Shown here piece after piece: positions 16,139 to 24,785 of a stretch of 64,000 nucleotides of DNA. Below the pieces are notes generated by a model that was given only the letters and a program-made list of their open reading frames with translations, was not told the origin of the DNA and did not search any database. Source of the DNA: Gammaproteobacteria bacterium (lineage in GTDB: Bacteria; Pseudomonadota; Gammaproteobacteria; Competibacterales; Competibacteraceae); assembly GCA_024234995.1 (NCBI GenBank), contig JACKNF010000001.1, positions 186,001 to 250,000 on the forward strand. The letters run 5' to 3'. A program made the position numbers and the translations under genes. Every line of letters starts with the position of its first letter. Positions within the stretch are counted from its first letter, which is position 1.

Positions 16139-17492
16139 GATGTCGTACCGGGCTGGGCAAGAGGCGCTTGGCCCTGAAGTTCAGCGCACCACCGCCCTGG
16201 CGGTGAATGTCGTAACCGGGTTATCGATCGCAGCCGTGATACTGGGTATGATATTGGCCTGGCTCATGGCCCGGATCATTCAGCGGCCCATCGGCGGCGA
16301 ACCGGCTGACATGGCGGTGATGACCGGCCAGATTGCCTCCGGAGACTTAGCGGTTCACTTTACCGATACCGGCAGAGAAACCGGTATCTACGCTGCCATG
16401 CACGATATGGTACGGCAACTGCGGGAGATGGTCAGCAAAGTCACGCAAGCCACCAACCAAGTCAGTTCAGTGGCAGCAGAAATTGCCCGGGGGAGCGCCG
16501 ACCTGTCGCAGCGCACCGAAGAACAAGCCTCAGCCCTGGAAGAGACGGCCTCCTCGATGGAAGAACTGACCTCGACGGTCAAGCAAAGCGCCGACAACGC
16601 CGGACAAGCCAATCAACTGGCCAGCGCCGCCCGGAGCCAGGCGGAGCAGGGCGGGCACGTGGTCGATCAAGCCATCACCGCGATGAGCGCGATCAACACC
16701 AGCAGCCGCAAGATTGCCGACATCATCAGCGTCATCGACGAAATCGCCTTTCAGACGAATCTTATTGGCATTGAACGCCGCGGTGGAAGCGGCGCGGGCG
16801 GGCGAACAGGGCCGGGCTTTGCGGTTGTGGCCGGCGAAGTGCGCAAACTGGCGCAGCGCAGCGCCGATGCCGCCAAAGAGATCAAATCACTGATTACCGA
16901 CAGCGTGGCCAAAGTCGAAGATGGCGGCAAACTGGTCGAACAATCCGGAAAGACCCTGCAAGAGATTGTCACGGCGGTCAAGAAAGTGAGCGATATTGTG
17001 GCGGAGATGGCAGCGGCGGCGCGCGAACAGGCCTCGGGAATTGAGCAAGTGAACAAGGCCATTTTGCAAATGGATCAGGTCACCCAGCAGAATGCAGCCC
17101 TGGTGGAAGAAACCGCGGCCGCTAGTCAATCCATGGGTGAACAGGCTCGTGAATTGCGCAATCTCATGGCCTTCTTTAAGCTAGACGGGCAAATCTTGAG
17201 CGAAAAGCCAATATCTACTGCAGCAGGATCGTCCCAGCCAGCAGCAGGATCGTTCCAGCCAGCAGCAGGCAAGGCGCGTCCGGTCACAACCAAACCTGCA
17301 GCTAAAGTAGCTAAACCAGTGACGGCGGCTAAACTAGCGACTAAACCAGCCACTAAACTTGCGCCTGCCGGAAAGAAACCGGTAGCCGCTCATACGGCTT
17401 CCGAGGAGTGGGAAGAGTTTTAAAGAGCATAAGTTTAGATATAACCACTTCAACCTTCCCTATTTATCTAGAGAGGGATTAGGAACTGAATC

Positions 17493-17777
17493 ATGGCAAC
17501 TATTCAATGTCAGGCTGAGTTGGACATCGCCGCTGCCAGTACCCTGCATCAACAGCTATTGAGCGCATTGCAGACCGGAGAACCGCTGGAAATTGAGGGT
17601 CAAGCAGTACGCAGGATTCACGCTGCAGTGCTACAGTTATTCTTGGGCTTGATGAATGAAGCCCGGTCGCTGGGATTGCCGGTGCGCTGGCATAACCCTT
17701 CATCAGCCCTGGTAGAAAGCGCGCAACTGTTGGGACTGGTTGACCAACTGGGGTTGAGCGAGGCAGGCAGTAACTGA
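17493..17777 (+). CDS. STAS-domain protein (MlaB/SpoIIAA-like) of the chemotaxis operon
   Basis: 94 aa, a single STAS domain: the first strands and helix contain LDIAAASTLHQQLLSAL, and the core reads VRRIHAAVLQLFLGLMNEAR. In anti-anti-sigma factors, and in STAS proteins often found ahead of cheY/cheA, this core is usually of the form I-D-(T/S)-(A/S)-G-L-Q. Here Asp is His and the phosphorylatable Ser/Thr is Ala, so control by phosphorylation is unlikely. It opens the cheY-cheA-cheW-cheR-cheD-cheB block; 88 bases separate it from cheY. Its function in chemotaxis is not established. It could instead be a phospholipid-transport MlaB-like protein, but the context argues against it. Confidence 0.8.
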   Translation: MATIQCQAELDIAAASTLHQQLLSALQTGEPLEIEGQAVRRIHAAVLQLFLGLMNEARSLGLPVRWHNPSSALVESAQLLGLVDQLGLSEAGSN

Positions 17778-17798
17778 GCGGCAACCTTTACTTCGTAA

Positions 17799-17827
17799 TT
17801 CCCCTCTCCACGGCGAGCGAGGGGAAT
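17799..17827. repeat. REP-like palindrome inside the chemotaxis operon
   Basis: attcccctc and gaggggaat halves flank tccacggcgagc; perfect 8-9 bp arms. It lies in the gap between the STAS gene and cheY and resembles the arms of the element at 2664-2706. Confidence 0.4.
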
Positions 17828-17865
17828 AGTGACATGACGCACTTGAGTCGATGGAGATTTTGCTA

Positions 17866-18228
17866 ATGGCGACAATATTGGTGGTAGACGATTCTGCGTC
17901 TATGCGACAGATGGTGGAATTTACCCTCAAGGAAGCTGGCCACCAAGTGATAGTGGCGGAAGACGGTCAGGTAGCGCTGAACATTGCTCAGGGTGCGTCA
18001 GCCGACCTTGTGATCACCGATGTGAATATGCCTAATATGGATGGCATTACCTTGATCAAGGAATTGCGGGCGCTCCCTGCGTACAAATTCACCCCTATCT
18101 TGACTCTGACCACTGAGTCCACTACCGAGAAAAAAATGGAAGGCAAAGGCGCCGGCGCCACTGGCTGGATCGTCAAGCCGTTCAATCCTGAAAAATTGCT
18201 GGCGACTGTTAACAAAGTACTGGGATAA
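17866..18228 (+). CDS. cheY: Chemotaxis response regulator CheY
   Basis: 120 aa single receiver domain. The acidic pair is in VVDDSAS (Asp8/Asp9), the phospho-acceptor is Asp52 in VITDVNMP, Thr is in LTLTTES, and the conserved Lys is in WIVKPFNPEK. Phosphorylated by CheA, it binds the flagellar motor switch FliM (or a pilus motor). I chose ATG 17866 because the domain begins there and GGAG lies 9 bases upstream; a start at 17851 is possible. It is 6 bases from cheA, in the same operon. Confidence 0.93.
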   Translation: MATILVVDDSASMRQMVEFTLKEAGHQVIVAEDGQVALNIAQGASADLVITDVNMPNMDGITLIKELRALPAYKFTPILTLTTESTTEKKMEGKGAGATGWIVKPFNPEKLLATVNKVLG

Positions 18229-18234
18229 CTACCC

Positions 18235-20301
18235 ATGGCCATTGATATCGGGCAATTCGTTCAAACCTTCTTTGATGAGAGTCTTGAAGGGCTGGATGTG
18301 ATGGAGGCAGGCCTGTTAGCGCTGTCGCCCGGCGCAGCGGACCTTGAACAGATCAACACGATCTTCCGGGCTGCCCATTCCATCAAGGGAGGAAGCGGCA
18401 CCTTCGGCTTCAGTGAAGTGACCGGCTTCACCCATGCTATGGAAACGCTGCTTGACAAGATGCGTGAGGGTTCCTTAGTAGTGACTGCTGAAACAGTCAA
18501 TACTCTTCTCGAATCGGTGGACTGCCTGCGGGAAATGCTGGTGTCGCTGCGAGAGAAGGCGGACATCGACGACGCTCAAGCAGAGAACCTGCGAATTCGC
18601 CTGTTGAGCCTGCTGGAACAAAAGGAAACAGCGACCGGTGCAGCAAAGGAAGAATCGGCGGCGCCCTCACTCACGTCGCCAGCCGCTGAAATAATTGGCT
18701 GGCGCATCGAGTTTCTTCCTCATCCACAGTTAATGCACAGCGGCAACGATCCGGTACGGATCTTCCGTGAGCTATCCACTTTAGGCGAGCTGACTGCTCA
18801 AGCGGATTGCAGTTGCCTGCCGCGCTTAGCGGAGATGAATCCGGAAGACTGCTATCTGTCCTGGCAACTTGAGTTGCATAGCGATGCTTCGCATGAAGCG
18901 GTAGCCGAAGTCTTTGCCTGGGTTGAGGACGAATGTGAGCTGCATATCGAGCCACTCGCCGCTCCTATGCCAGCTACTCCGCCTAAGGCCCAGGAAGCCG
19001 CTGCTTCGGCTGATAAGCCTGAAGCTCCCACGGCATCCACTGATGAAACCCGCCAGGGTGAATTGGTGTTGGAACGGCGCAAGATCGGCGATAGACGCCA
19101 AAATGAACGGCGGGCCAGCGCTGCAGCCGCGGACAGCGGTTCCATTCGTGTAAGCATTGATAAAGTGGATTCAGTCATCAACTTAGTTGGCGAGCTGGTG
19201 ACGACCCAATCCATGCTTGGCGCCCTAGGCGCTGATTTCGAAATGAGCCGGCTGGACAAGCTACACGAGGCTCTCGATCAACTGGATCGCAATACGCGGG
19301 ATCTGCAGGAACATGTGATGCGGATTCGCATGTTGCCGGTGAGTTCCGTGTTTAGCCGCTTTTCCCGTATCGTGCATGATGTGAGTGGCAAGTTGGGTAA
19401 GCAGGTGGAATTAATTATCAACGGTGAGCAGACTGAGATTGACAAAACAGTCATCGAAAAAATCGGTGATCCGCTGGTTCATCTCGTTCGCAATAGCCTG
19501 GATCATGGTCTTGAGCCGCCCGAAGAACGGCTCCGGCAAGATAAGCCGGAAACTGGAAAGATTATGCTCGATGCCTATCATAAAAGTGGCAGCATTTTTA
19601 TTGAAGTAGGCGACGATGGTCGAGGGCTGGATCGGGAGGCGCTTCTGCGTAAGGGATTGGAAAACGGTCTGCTTAAACCCGGCGAGGATTATAGCGACGA
19701 GCAAATTTATGAACTGATCTTTCATCCGGGGCTATCCACAGCTAAGCAAATCAGTGATGTGTCCGGACGTGGGGTTGGTATGGATGTCGTGCGCCGTAAC
19801 ATCCAAGATGTCGGTGGTAATATCCAGATTGCCAGTGAGCGGGGACATGGCACCAAGATCACCATCTGTTTACCATTGACATTGGCGATATTGGATGGCC
19901 AGTTGGTTACGGTCGGTCAGGATTGTTACATTATTCCTCTGTTATCAATTATCGAGTCTGTACAAGCCCGTAACGAAATGATCAATCGAGTCGCTGGCAA
20001 GAACGAGTTATTCCGGTTTCGCGGTGAACACTTGCCAGTCGTGCGCTTGTATGAACTGTTTGGCGCGCAAGGTGCCGTCACCGATCTGGAGAAGGGCTTG
20101 CTGGTGGTAGTCGAAGCAGATGGCCGGCAAGTCGGGTTGTTTGTAGACGATTTGCTGGGTCAACAGCAGGTCTCGATTAAATCTCTGGAGAAGAACTTCC
20201 GCCGGGTGCCTGGTATCGCAGGCGCAACGATCTTGGGGGATGGCCGGGTGGGATTGATTCTTGATATTTCCGGCTTGATCCGGATCAACCCTGCAATGTG
20301 A
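18235..20301 (+). CDS. cheA: Chemotaxis sensor histidine kinase CheA
   Basis: 688 aa. Domains in order: Hpt (P1) with phospho-His48 in FRAAHSIKGGSGTFGF; a linker domain (about 150-250) beginning WRIEFLPHPQLMHSGNDP, which takes the P2 position; a charged linker (ERRKIGDRRQNERR); the dimerisation domain from SIRVSIDKVDSVINLVGELV; an HATPase domain with the N-box DPLVHLVRNSLDHGLE and G boxes DDGRGLD and GRGVGMDVVRRNI; and a C-terminal CheW-like (P5) domain. It autophosphorylates under receptor control and passes phosphate to CheY and CheB. It is preceded by cheY and overlaps or abuts cheW at 20301. All catalytic motifs are intact. Confidence 0.96.
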   Translation: MAIDIGQFVQTFFDESLEGLDVMEAGLLALSPGAADLEQINTIFRAAHSIKGGSGTFGFSEVTGFTHAMETLLDKMREGSLVVTAETVNTLLESVDCLREMLVSLREKADIDDAQAENLRIRLLSLLEQKETATGAAKEESAAPSLTSPAAEIIGWRIEFLPHPQLMHSGNDPVRIFRELSTLGELTAQADCSCLPRLAEMNPEDCYLSWQLELHSDASHEAVAEVFAWVEDECELHIEPLAAPMPATPPKAQEAAASADKPEAPTASTDETRQGELVLERRKIGDRRQNERRASAAAADSGSIRVSIDKVDSVINLVGELVTTQSMLGALGADFEMSRLDKLHEALDQLDRNTRDLQEHVMRIRMLPVSSVFSRFSRIVHDVSGKLGKQVELIINGEQTEIDKTVIEKIGDPLVHLVRNSLDHGLEPPEERLRQDKPETGKIMLDAYHKSGSIFIEVGDDGRGLDREALLRKGLENGLLKPGEDYSDEQIYELIFHPGLSTAKQISDVSGRGVGMDVVRRNIQDVGGNIQIASERGHGTKITICLPLTLAILDGQLVTVGQDCYIIPLLSIIESVQARNEMINRVAGKNELFRFRGEHLPVVRLYELFGAQGAVTDLEKGLLVVVEADGRQVGLFVDDLLGQQQVSIKSLEKNFRRVPGIAGATILGDGRVGLILDISGLIRINPAM

Positions 20302-20312
20302 TGAGGCGAATC

Positions 20313-20876
20313 ATGGAAACGAGAACGACCGATTTAGCCCCTGTGGGGAAGCGCAGCCCCCAACGCGAAGCCGTTGCGGAGAACTTGCAATATTTAACTT
20401 TCAATCTGGCGGGCGAATCCTATGGCGTGGATATTTTAAAGGTCCAAGAAATTCGCGGCTGGATGCCAGTTACCAAGGTGCCCAATGCGCCGGTCTTCAT
20501 CCGTGGGGTGATGAATCTGCGCGGAGCCATTGTCCCGGTGGTTGATCTACGTCTGCGGTTTGGCTTGGAGTCAGTCGAGTACACCAAGACAACGGTAGTC
20601 ATTGTAGTGACCGTGCATGCTGATCAGGGTGACCGGGTTATCGGTATGGTGGTGGATGGGGTCTCAGATGTGTTAAACATCAATAATGCTTCTGATATCA
20701 AGGAAGCGCCTAATTTTGGCTCTAGTGTCAGCACCGAATTCATCAATGGATTGGTGGCGCTGGATTCTGGCATGGTTATGCTGCTGGATGTCGACCGGCT
20801 ATTAAGCGTTGAGGAAATGTTCTCTCTGGAAACGATCCGGAACAGTAATGCCCGGGCGATTGCTCATGCATCCTAA
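20313..20876 (+). CDS. cheW: Chemotaxis coupling protein CheW
   Basis: 187 aa from ATG 20313. The CheW fold starts at LQYLTFNLAGESYGVDILKVQEI (about 25-47), with MNLRGAIVPVVDLRLRFG in the middle and DVLNINNASDIKEAP and MVMLLDVDRLLS later. It bridges CheA to receptors. The start is chosen for the GAGG (20303-20306) 6 bases upstream; ATG 20301, which overlaps the cheA stop, is an alternative. Both imply translational coupling with cheA. Length is slightly above the usual 150-170 aa because of a short N-terminal extension. Confidence 0.92.
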   Translation: METRTTDLAPVGKRSPQREAVAENLQYLTFNLAGESYGVDILKVQEIRGWMPVTKVPNAPVFIRGVMNLRGAIVPVVDLRLRFGLESVEYTKTTVVIVVTVHADQGDRVIGMVVDGVSDVLNINNASDIKEAPNFGSSVSTEFINGLVALDSGMVMLLDVDRLLSVEEMFSLETIRNSNARAIAHAS

Positions 20877-20904
20877 TCATCGGCCAGGCTGCAGGTAAGC
20901 TATC

Positions 20905-21741
20905 ATGGCAGGCGCTGAATTTGAGTTTTCTGACCAGGACTTTCAGCGCGTTCGGCGAATCATTAACCAGGTTGCAGGTATCTCGCTAGCAGATGGCAAG
21001 CGCGAGCTGGTGTACAGCCGGTTGTCGCGGCGGTTACGTCAGCGGGGTTTCCGGCGCTTTGAAGACTATTGCGATTTTTTAGAAACCAGTGGCGATGAAA
21101 CGGAGTTGAGTGAATTCGTCAACGCCCTGACCACGAATTTGACCTCGTTTTTCCGAGAGTCACATCATTTCGAATTTCTTGCTAAAGAACTGTTACCGGG
21201 GTTGATTCGATCGCGTGGTTTAAACAATCGGCGCATTCGCATCTGGTCCGCCGGTTGTTCGACCGGAGAAGAACCCTATTCCATTGCTATCGTGCTGCGG
21301 GAGGTGCTGCCTGCCACGGGTTGGGATGTGAAGATTTTGGCGACTGACCTCGATTCCAATGTGCTGGCGACCGCCGAACGTGGTGTTTATGAATGGAACC
21401 GTGTTAAGGACCTAAGTGAGCCGCGTTTGCGGCGCTGGTTTCAGAAAGGGCGAAATGCCCAGGCTGGCTGGGTACGGGTAGCACCTGCGTTGCGCGATCT
21501 GATTACCTTCCGGCAGTTGAATCTGATGGATGACTGGCCAATGCGCGGTCCTTTCGATCTGATTTTCTGCCGTAACGTAGTGATATATTTCGATAAACCG
21601 ACTCAGCAGATTCTTTTCGAACGCTATGCCGATATTCTGGCTGAACGTGGTCATCTATTTGTTGGTCATTCCGAGTCGCTATTCAAGGTTACCGAGCGTT
21701 TCGCACCTTTAGGCAAAACCATTTACCAACGCTGCTTATAA
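20905..21741 (+). CDS. cheR: Chemoreceptor glutamate methyltransferase CheR
   Basis: 278 aa. An N-terminal helical CheR_N domain (FSDQDFQRVRRIINQVAGISL) precedes the SAM-binding methyltransferase domain: IWSAGCSTGEEPYSIAI near 113-129 is the SAM loop, then ILATDLDSNVL, and FDLIFCRNVVIYFDKPTQ and GHLFVGHSESL near the end. It methylates glutamates of chemoreceptors for adaptation. It sits between cheW and cheD in the operon and is the partner of CheB below. Typical length. Confidence 0.95.
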   Translation: MAGAEFEFSDQDFQRVRRIINQVAGISLADGKRELVYSRLSRRLRQRGFRRFEDYCDFLETSGDETELSEFVNALTTNLTSFFRESHHFEFLAKELLPGLIRSRGLNNRRIRIWSAGCSTGEEPYSIAIVLREVLPATGWDVKILATDLDSNVLATAERGVYEWNRVKDLSEPRLRRWFQKGRNAQAGWVRVAPALRDLITFRQLNLMDDWPMRGPFDLIFCRNVVIYFDKPTQQILFERYADILAERGHLFVGHSESLFKVTERFAPLGKTIYQRCL

Positions 21742-21760
21742 GCGTAAGAGATCAGAAAAC

Positions 21761-22423
21761 ATGGCCGCGGTTTTGAAGAATTCTTCCCGTCCAATGAAAC
21801 ATCTGCGCTTGCCGGAGTTCCAGCATATGAAGAGTTACTGGGACCCTATTGAAAACGTCGATGTTATTCGGATTCTGGCCGGCGAGTGTTACGTCACACA
21901 TTGTCATGAAATGATAACCACGGTTCTTGGTTCCTGCGTATCTGCTTGCATCCGTGACACGGTAACCGGGATTGGCGGCATGAACCACTTTATGCTACCT
22001 GCTGGAAAAGCCGAGAGAAACGGCAACGGTGCAGTGCATGGTCTGAGTGCGGATGCGGCTTATGGTGGCTATGCCATGGAGCTCTTGATTAATAGTATTC
22101 TTAAATATGGCGGCCGGCGTGAAAGGTTAGAGGTCAAGATCTTCGGTGGTGGGCGGATCATAGGAGGTATAGCCGATATTGGCTTTGGAAACATCAACTT
22201 TATCCGCACCTACTTGCGTACGGAGGGGCTGAAGGTTGTTGCTGAGGATGTAGGCGGCGATTTTCCACGGCGCATGGCCTATTTCCCGGCGACCGGCAAG
22301 GTACTGCTTAAAAAACTGCGTAACGTCCGTAACGAAACCATTGTTCAGCAGGAAAGCGCTTATCTCACCAATCTGCGCCGGGAAGCGACCCAGGGCGGTG
22401 AGGTCGAACTGTTCGGAGATTGA
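21761..22423 (+). CDS. cheD: Chemoreceptor glutamine deamidase CheD
   Basis: 220 aa. The catalytic Cys lies in TVLGSCVSACIRD and the His in GIGGMNHFMLP, about 20 residues apart as in the family; then KIFGGGRII and NINFIRTYLRTEGLKVVAEDVGGDFPRR follow. It deamidates receptor glutamines to create methylation sites and, in some bacteria, acts on CheC-linked signalling. The C-terminus GGEVELFGD is notable because the soluble receptor-like protein downstream ends GDVELF. Next to cheR and cheB, 19 and 4 bases away respectively. Confidence 0.93.
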   Translation: MAAVLKNSSRPMKHLRLPEFQHMKSYWDPIENVDVIRILAGECYVTHCHEMITTVLGSCVSACIRDTVTGIGGMNHFMLPAGKAERNGNGAVHGLSADAAYGGYAMELLINSILKYGGRRERLEVKIFGGGRIIGGIADIGFGNINFIRTYLRTEGLKVVAEDVGGDFPRRMAYFPATGKVLLKKLRNVRNETIVQQESAYLTNLRREATQGGEVELFGD

Positions 22424-22427
22424 AATC

Positions 22428-23537
22428 ATGCTGGGCGATAAGATTAAGGTTTTAATCATTGATGATTCGGCGCTGGTGCGCCAGATCCTCACGGAAATTC
22501 TCAGCCGCGATCCTGGCATTCATGTGGTGGGTTCAGCCGCTGATCCCTATGCAGCTCGCGAGAAGATCAAGAAATTGAATCCGGATGTGCTGACCCTGGA
22601 CGTGGAAATGCCGCGCATGGACGGCTTGACATTTCTGAGTAATTTGATGCGGCTGAGGCCCATGCCGGTGGTCATGGTGTCATCATTGACTGAGAAAGGC
22701 GCATCAATCACTCTGCAAGCGTTGGAATTGGGTGCGGTTGATTTCGTCACAAAACCTAAGGTGGATGTCGCCCATGCGCTGGATGACTATGCATTGGAGA
22801 TTCGTGAGAAAGTGCGAATGGCAGCAAGGGCTAAGGTGCAGGAACGGCGCGCAGCGCCGCCAACGCCAGCCATGCCGGCTCAGCAGGCAACAGCGGCACC
22901 TGAAAAATACTCCGCTGATGTGATTTTGCAAAGAGAAGGCCGGCGGCGGCCTTTCAAAACGACCGATAGTATTATCGCGATTGGCGCGTCTACTGGGGGC
23001 ACCGAGGCGATCAAAGAAGTACTGATTCGTTTGCCTCAGCAATGTCCGGGTGTTGTGATTACCCAACATATTCCAGAAGCCTTCAGCGGGCCGTTTGCCC
23101 GGCGCATGGACTCCGTTTCCCCGTTGTCGGTTTGTGAGGCGCGGGATGGCCAGCAGGTCGTGCCGGGACACGCTTATATCGCTCCTGGTGATCAGCACCT
23201 GATGCTCGTCCGCGACGGTGCCCGTTATGTCTGCCGCTTGAACGATGGCCCGCCTGTTAACCGCCACCGGCCGAGCGTAGATGTATTGTTCCGGTCAGTC
23301 GCCGCCCATGCTGGTCTGAATGCGGTGGGAGTGATCTTGACTGGCATGGGAGATGATGGAGCGCAGGGGTTGAAGGAAATGCGTGAAGCAGGAGCCCCCA
23401 CCATCGCACAGGACGAGCAAACCAGCGTGGTCTGGGGAATGCCTGGCCAGGCTGTGAAATTGGGTGGGGTTGACAAGATCCTGCCTCTGGAAGCGATCCC
23501 TGCTCAGATTATGCGATTGGTGGAGGAACATGCCTAG
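22428..23537 (+). CDS. cheB: Protein-glutamate methylesterase/response regulator CheB
   Basis: 369 aa. A receiver domain (IKVLIIDDSALVRQIL, phospho-Asp58 in LTLDVEMPRMDG, Lys in VTKPK), a linker rich in Ala and Pro, then the methylesterase domain. The catalytic Ser is in IGASTGGTEAI, the His in TQHIPEAFSGPFARRM and the Asp in ILTGMGDDGAQG. It removes methyl groups from receptors when phosphorylated by CheA. The start at 22428 follows the cheD stop by 4 bases; the longer frame from 22341 would lie inside cheD and is not needed. Confidence 0.95.
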   Translation: MLGDKIKVLIIDDSALVRQILTEILSRDPGIHVVGSAADPYAAREKIKKLNPDVLTLDVEMPRMDGLTFLSNLMRLRPMPVVMVSSLTEKGASITLQALELGAVDFVTKPKVDVAHALDDYALEIREKVRMAARAKVQERRAAPPTPAMPAQQATAAPEKYSADVILQREGRRRPFKTTDSIIAIGASTGGTEAIKEVLIRLPQQCPGVVITQHIPEAFSGPFARRMDSVSPLSVCEARDGQQVVPGHAYIAPGDQHLMLVRDGARYVCRLNDGPPVNRHRPSVDVLFRSVAAHAGLNAVGVILTGMGDDGAQGLKEMREAGAPTIAQDEQTSVVWGMPGQAVKLGGVDKILPLEAIPAQIMRLVEEHA

Positions 23538-23556
23538 CAAATAGGGACAGTGAATA

Positions 23557-24639
23557 GTGCAATCAGATGATGCGATTGATGAAGGAAAATATCCGGTGAA
23601 TGGAATGCCTGTAACCACAGATGAGTCCTTGCTTCAGGTAGTGACCGATATCCTGCTATCTCTTCAGGAAATCCTGGGGCTGAAAGATGAGAAGGTACAT
23701 GATGATATTCATCGAGGTAAGACCCTTATTAGCGATGCTGTCGTTAAACTGGGTAATAGTTTTAATAGTCTGAATACGCAAACCCATGCCCAGCAAAAAG
23801 TTGTCGCTTCGCTGATCCAGGAAGTGTCCTCTGATGGAGCGGGGTCTCATGATGACCGGGCCAGCGTTCGGGAGATTGCAGATAGCATGTCAGCTATTCT
23901 GCAAGGTTTTATGGACATGCTTGCTCAGGTGAGCGCCCAGAGTAATGGGGTAATCACCAAAATGGAGGCGATGACTGATGTAGTGAATCAGACGTTTTCG
24001 TTGCTGAGCAACGTCGAAATGATCACGAAGCAAACCAATTTACTATCTCTTAACGCTTTTATTGAAGCGGCCCGCTCCGGCGAGGCAGGCCGAGGTTTTC
24101 AGGTAGTCGCTACCGAGATGCGTAATCTGTCGCAAAGTTCGGCGAAATTGAATGAACAAATACGTGTTCAAGTAGAAAAATCCAAGAAAATCGTCCATGA
24201 GACCCGCGAAGTTGTCAATGAAATGGCAATGCGGGATATGAATTCACTCAAAGAAGCTCAGGACGACTCTGACATGCTATTTGCCAAACTAGCGGTCATG
24301 AATGAGCATATCTCTAATAATCTTAGCCAGGTTTCCGAGATTACCCAGAGTATTGATCACAGCGTGGGGCTGGCGGTGCAATCTTTGCAATTCGAGGATA
24401 TCGTGGGCCAATTGTTGACTCACGCCGAACGTGAGCTAAGCGAACAAGATAACATGCTGGTGGACTTGCGCAATCATCTGGAAAATTTTACCAAAGTCAT
24501 GCAAAGCGGTGGCGATAGCCGGGCAGCACTGCTCAAGCTTAATGACCATCTATATAAGATCCGGCAATCTGCCGTTTTCCAGAAAAACAAACCAGTTTTG
24601 CAGCAATCTATGGATGAGGGAGACGTAGAATTGTTTTGA
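23557..24639 (+). CDS. Soluble methyl-accepting chemotaxis-like protein
   Basis: 360 aa from a GTG with AGGGA upstream (ATG 23605 is the alternative start). No transmembrane segment. Long amphipathic helices flank a receptor hairpin tip, ITKQTNLLSLNAFIEAARSGEAGRGFQVVATEMRNLSQSS near 151-190, which matches the MCP tip with small changes. Nearer the C-terminus LQFEDIVGQLL resembles the CheZ motif that holds the phosphatase Gln, and the protein ends EGDVELF. No ligand domain is obvious. It ends the chemotaxis operon, and no separate cheZ gene is seen. It might be a cytoplasmic receptor, or a receptor-like protein with a CheZ-type function; the latter is inference. Confidence 0.85.
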   Translation: MQSDDAIDEGKYPVNGMPVTTDESLLQVVTDILLSLQEILGLKDEKVHDDIHRGKTLISDAVVKLGNSFNSLNTQTHAQQKVVASLIQEVSSDGAGSHDDRASVREIADSMSAILQGFMDMLAQVSAQSNGVITKMEAMTDVVNQTFSLLSNVEMITKQTNLLSLNAFIEAARSGEAGRGFQVVATEMRNLSQSSAKLNEQIRVQVEKSKKIVHETREVVNEMAMRDMNSLKEAQDDSDMLFAKLAVMNEHISNNLSQVSEITQSIDHSVGLAVQSLQFEDIVGQLLTHAERELSEQDNMLVDLRNHLENFTKVMQSGGDSRAALLKLNDHLYKIRQSAVFQKNKPVLQQSMDEGDVELF

Positions 24640-24785
24640 GTGTAGAAAATATAAGTAATGGAAAATATAACAAGTAGAAACCTCTTAGGTTAATTTACTG
24701 AAGATTTTATAATTGCTGACCAGATGTATATGCGCTATATGATTTTTAAAATCAGCCGCCGATTTGCCAATAGGACGGGGGATCT

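Larger units (their letters stand above)
14191..17423 (+). pseudogene. Membrane methyl-accepting chemotaxis protein, split by an IS element
   Basis: Left part 14191-15008: transmembrane helix FAISFVLLVVVAATAGW (about 14-30) and a helical sensor domain. Right part 16139-17423: second membrane helix (VVTGLSIAAVILGMILAWLM), HAMP domain (RPIGGEPADM), methylation helices and signalling domain. Removing the IS at 15009-16133 and one GTCAA copy joins EEV and KMSYRAGQEALGPEVQ in frame and gives 700 residues. A second lesion scrambles the hairpin tip at 16761-16817: the frame reads IGIERRGGSGAGG where the alternate frame reads LALNAAVEAARAGEQGR. The tail EEWEEF resembles the NWETF-type CheR tether. 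The right half could still be translated from 16140 but would lack the sensor and a normal CheA/CheW contact. Confidence 0.9.
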
